A DNA stretch of 64,000 nt from DATFFO01 sp963772815 (GTDB lineage: Bacteria > Actinomycetota > Acidimicrobiia > Spongiisociales > ZC4RG35): positions 47,442 through 111,441 of the forward strand of contig CAVYYV010000001.1 of the NCBI GenBank assembly GCA_963772815.1. The letters are read 5' to 3'. This document shows positions 63,747-64,000 of this stretch, piece by piece. The translations under genes were made by a program, and so were the position numbers. The first letter of the stretch is position 1. Every line of letters starts with the position of its first letter. The notes below the pieces were generated by a model, which was given only the letters and a program-made list of their open reading frames with translations, had not been told where the DNA came from and ran no database searches.

Positions 63747-63892
63747 GCCTCACACGCTGAGCAGAGCCACCGAGATCTGTCCGATCGGCTTACTGCCCCA
63801 CTGCACCCTCTCAAGTCTCCTGAGCTGCATGCCGATATAGACGGCCAGGCTGGCACTCATCTAGTGCTTGCCTGAGGAACGCGAGGGTCTGG

Positions 63893-64000
63893 ATGAAAAT
63901 GGCACGCCTGCGGGGCCATGTGAACGCCAATAGGGAACGGGGTGCAACGCTGGTGGAGTTCGCCATCGTTGCACCGCTGCTCTTCATGCTTCTCTTCGGT
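63893..64000 (+). CDS. TadE-like pilin-family protein, partial (cassette 4)
   Basis: An open frame from ATG 63893 to the window end encodes 36 residues: a basic start, then NRERGATLVEFAIVAPLLFM, with Gly and Glu at +5, nearly identical to the cassette 3 TadE. GCGAGGG lies upstream as ribosome site. It shows that the series of pilin cassettes continues beyond the window. Confidence 0.75.
   Translation, partial: MKMARLRGHVNANRERGATLVEFAIVAPLLFMLLFG

Noticed and set aside
1..64000. Prophage, plasmid or conjugative element
   Set aside because: No integrase, terminase, relaxase, replication protein or attachment-site duplication is visible; apart from the MITE-like element the window looks chromosomal.

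Overview
The window is GC-rich, densely coded DNA from an actinobacterium. The evidence is a WhiB regulator, a Bpa-type proteasome activator, a BldC-like excisionase-fold regulator, F420 genes (a CofC-like guanylyltransferase and a luciferase-like oxidoreductase), a PIG-L deacetylase and many GTG/TTG starts. SLH-type repeats with the RYCPDQPVTRGQMAAF signature occur in many secreted proteins of Acidimicrobiia-like lineages, so I favour that class, but the sequence alone does not prove it.

Layout. 1-6.6 kb: a minus-strand operon (ilvE, a small unknown, a PaaI-type thioesterase, a GcvT-like protein, a FAD oxidoreductase running off the edge), an S9 peptidase and, divergently, pgpA. 6.7-12.8 kb: a compact cobalamin riboswitch, then a translationally coupled operon: a secreted transcobalamin-like alpha/alpha-barrel protein with SLH repeats, a DUF4430-like membrane-anchored protein, EcfT, a fused double EcfA and an S component. 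I read it as a complete cobalamin capture and import system. 12.8-22.5 kb: serA, a thioesterase, F420-related genes, a thioredoxin reductase remnant, a divergent arsR/arsI pair with a visible operator, a UgpC-type ABC ATPase, an SDR, an MBL hydrolase, a YrdB-like protein and two tRNAs (Glu-CUC, Gln-CUG).

22.6-32.6 kb: small unknowns, then a Tad/Flp pilus locus on the minus strand (cpaB, cpaE-like, cpaF, tadB, tadC, flp, two TadE-like, one TadG-like), followed by a regulator, bpa and an Sfp-type phosphopantetheinyl transferase. 32.8-51.5 kb: a Wzx/Wzy-type surface polysaccharide cluster (polymerase, flippase, four GT4 glycosyltransferases, a Wzz-like protein with a dead kinase domain, a nucleotide-sugar dehydrogenase, Gfo/Idh and DegT enzymes, an initiating sugar transferase, an epimerase, and an SLH protein with a lyase-like domain). 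A 159-bp MITE-like element sits exactly in a CTAG shared by two convergent stop codons. 51.5-56.6 kb: small membrane proteins, whiB and a three-subunit succinate dehydrogenase whose sdhA and sdhB are separated by a 54/108-bp repeat array. 56.8-64 kb: serial TadE/TadG cassettes, the first intact and later ones increasingly frameshifted, the last running off the edge.

Several otherwise good genes (the DUF4430-like protein, an alpha/alpha-barrel protein, degT, sdhC) carry exactly one extra base. This could be real decay or phase variation, but it could equally be residual insertion errors in the assembly, so all pseudogene calls carry that caveat.
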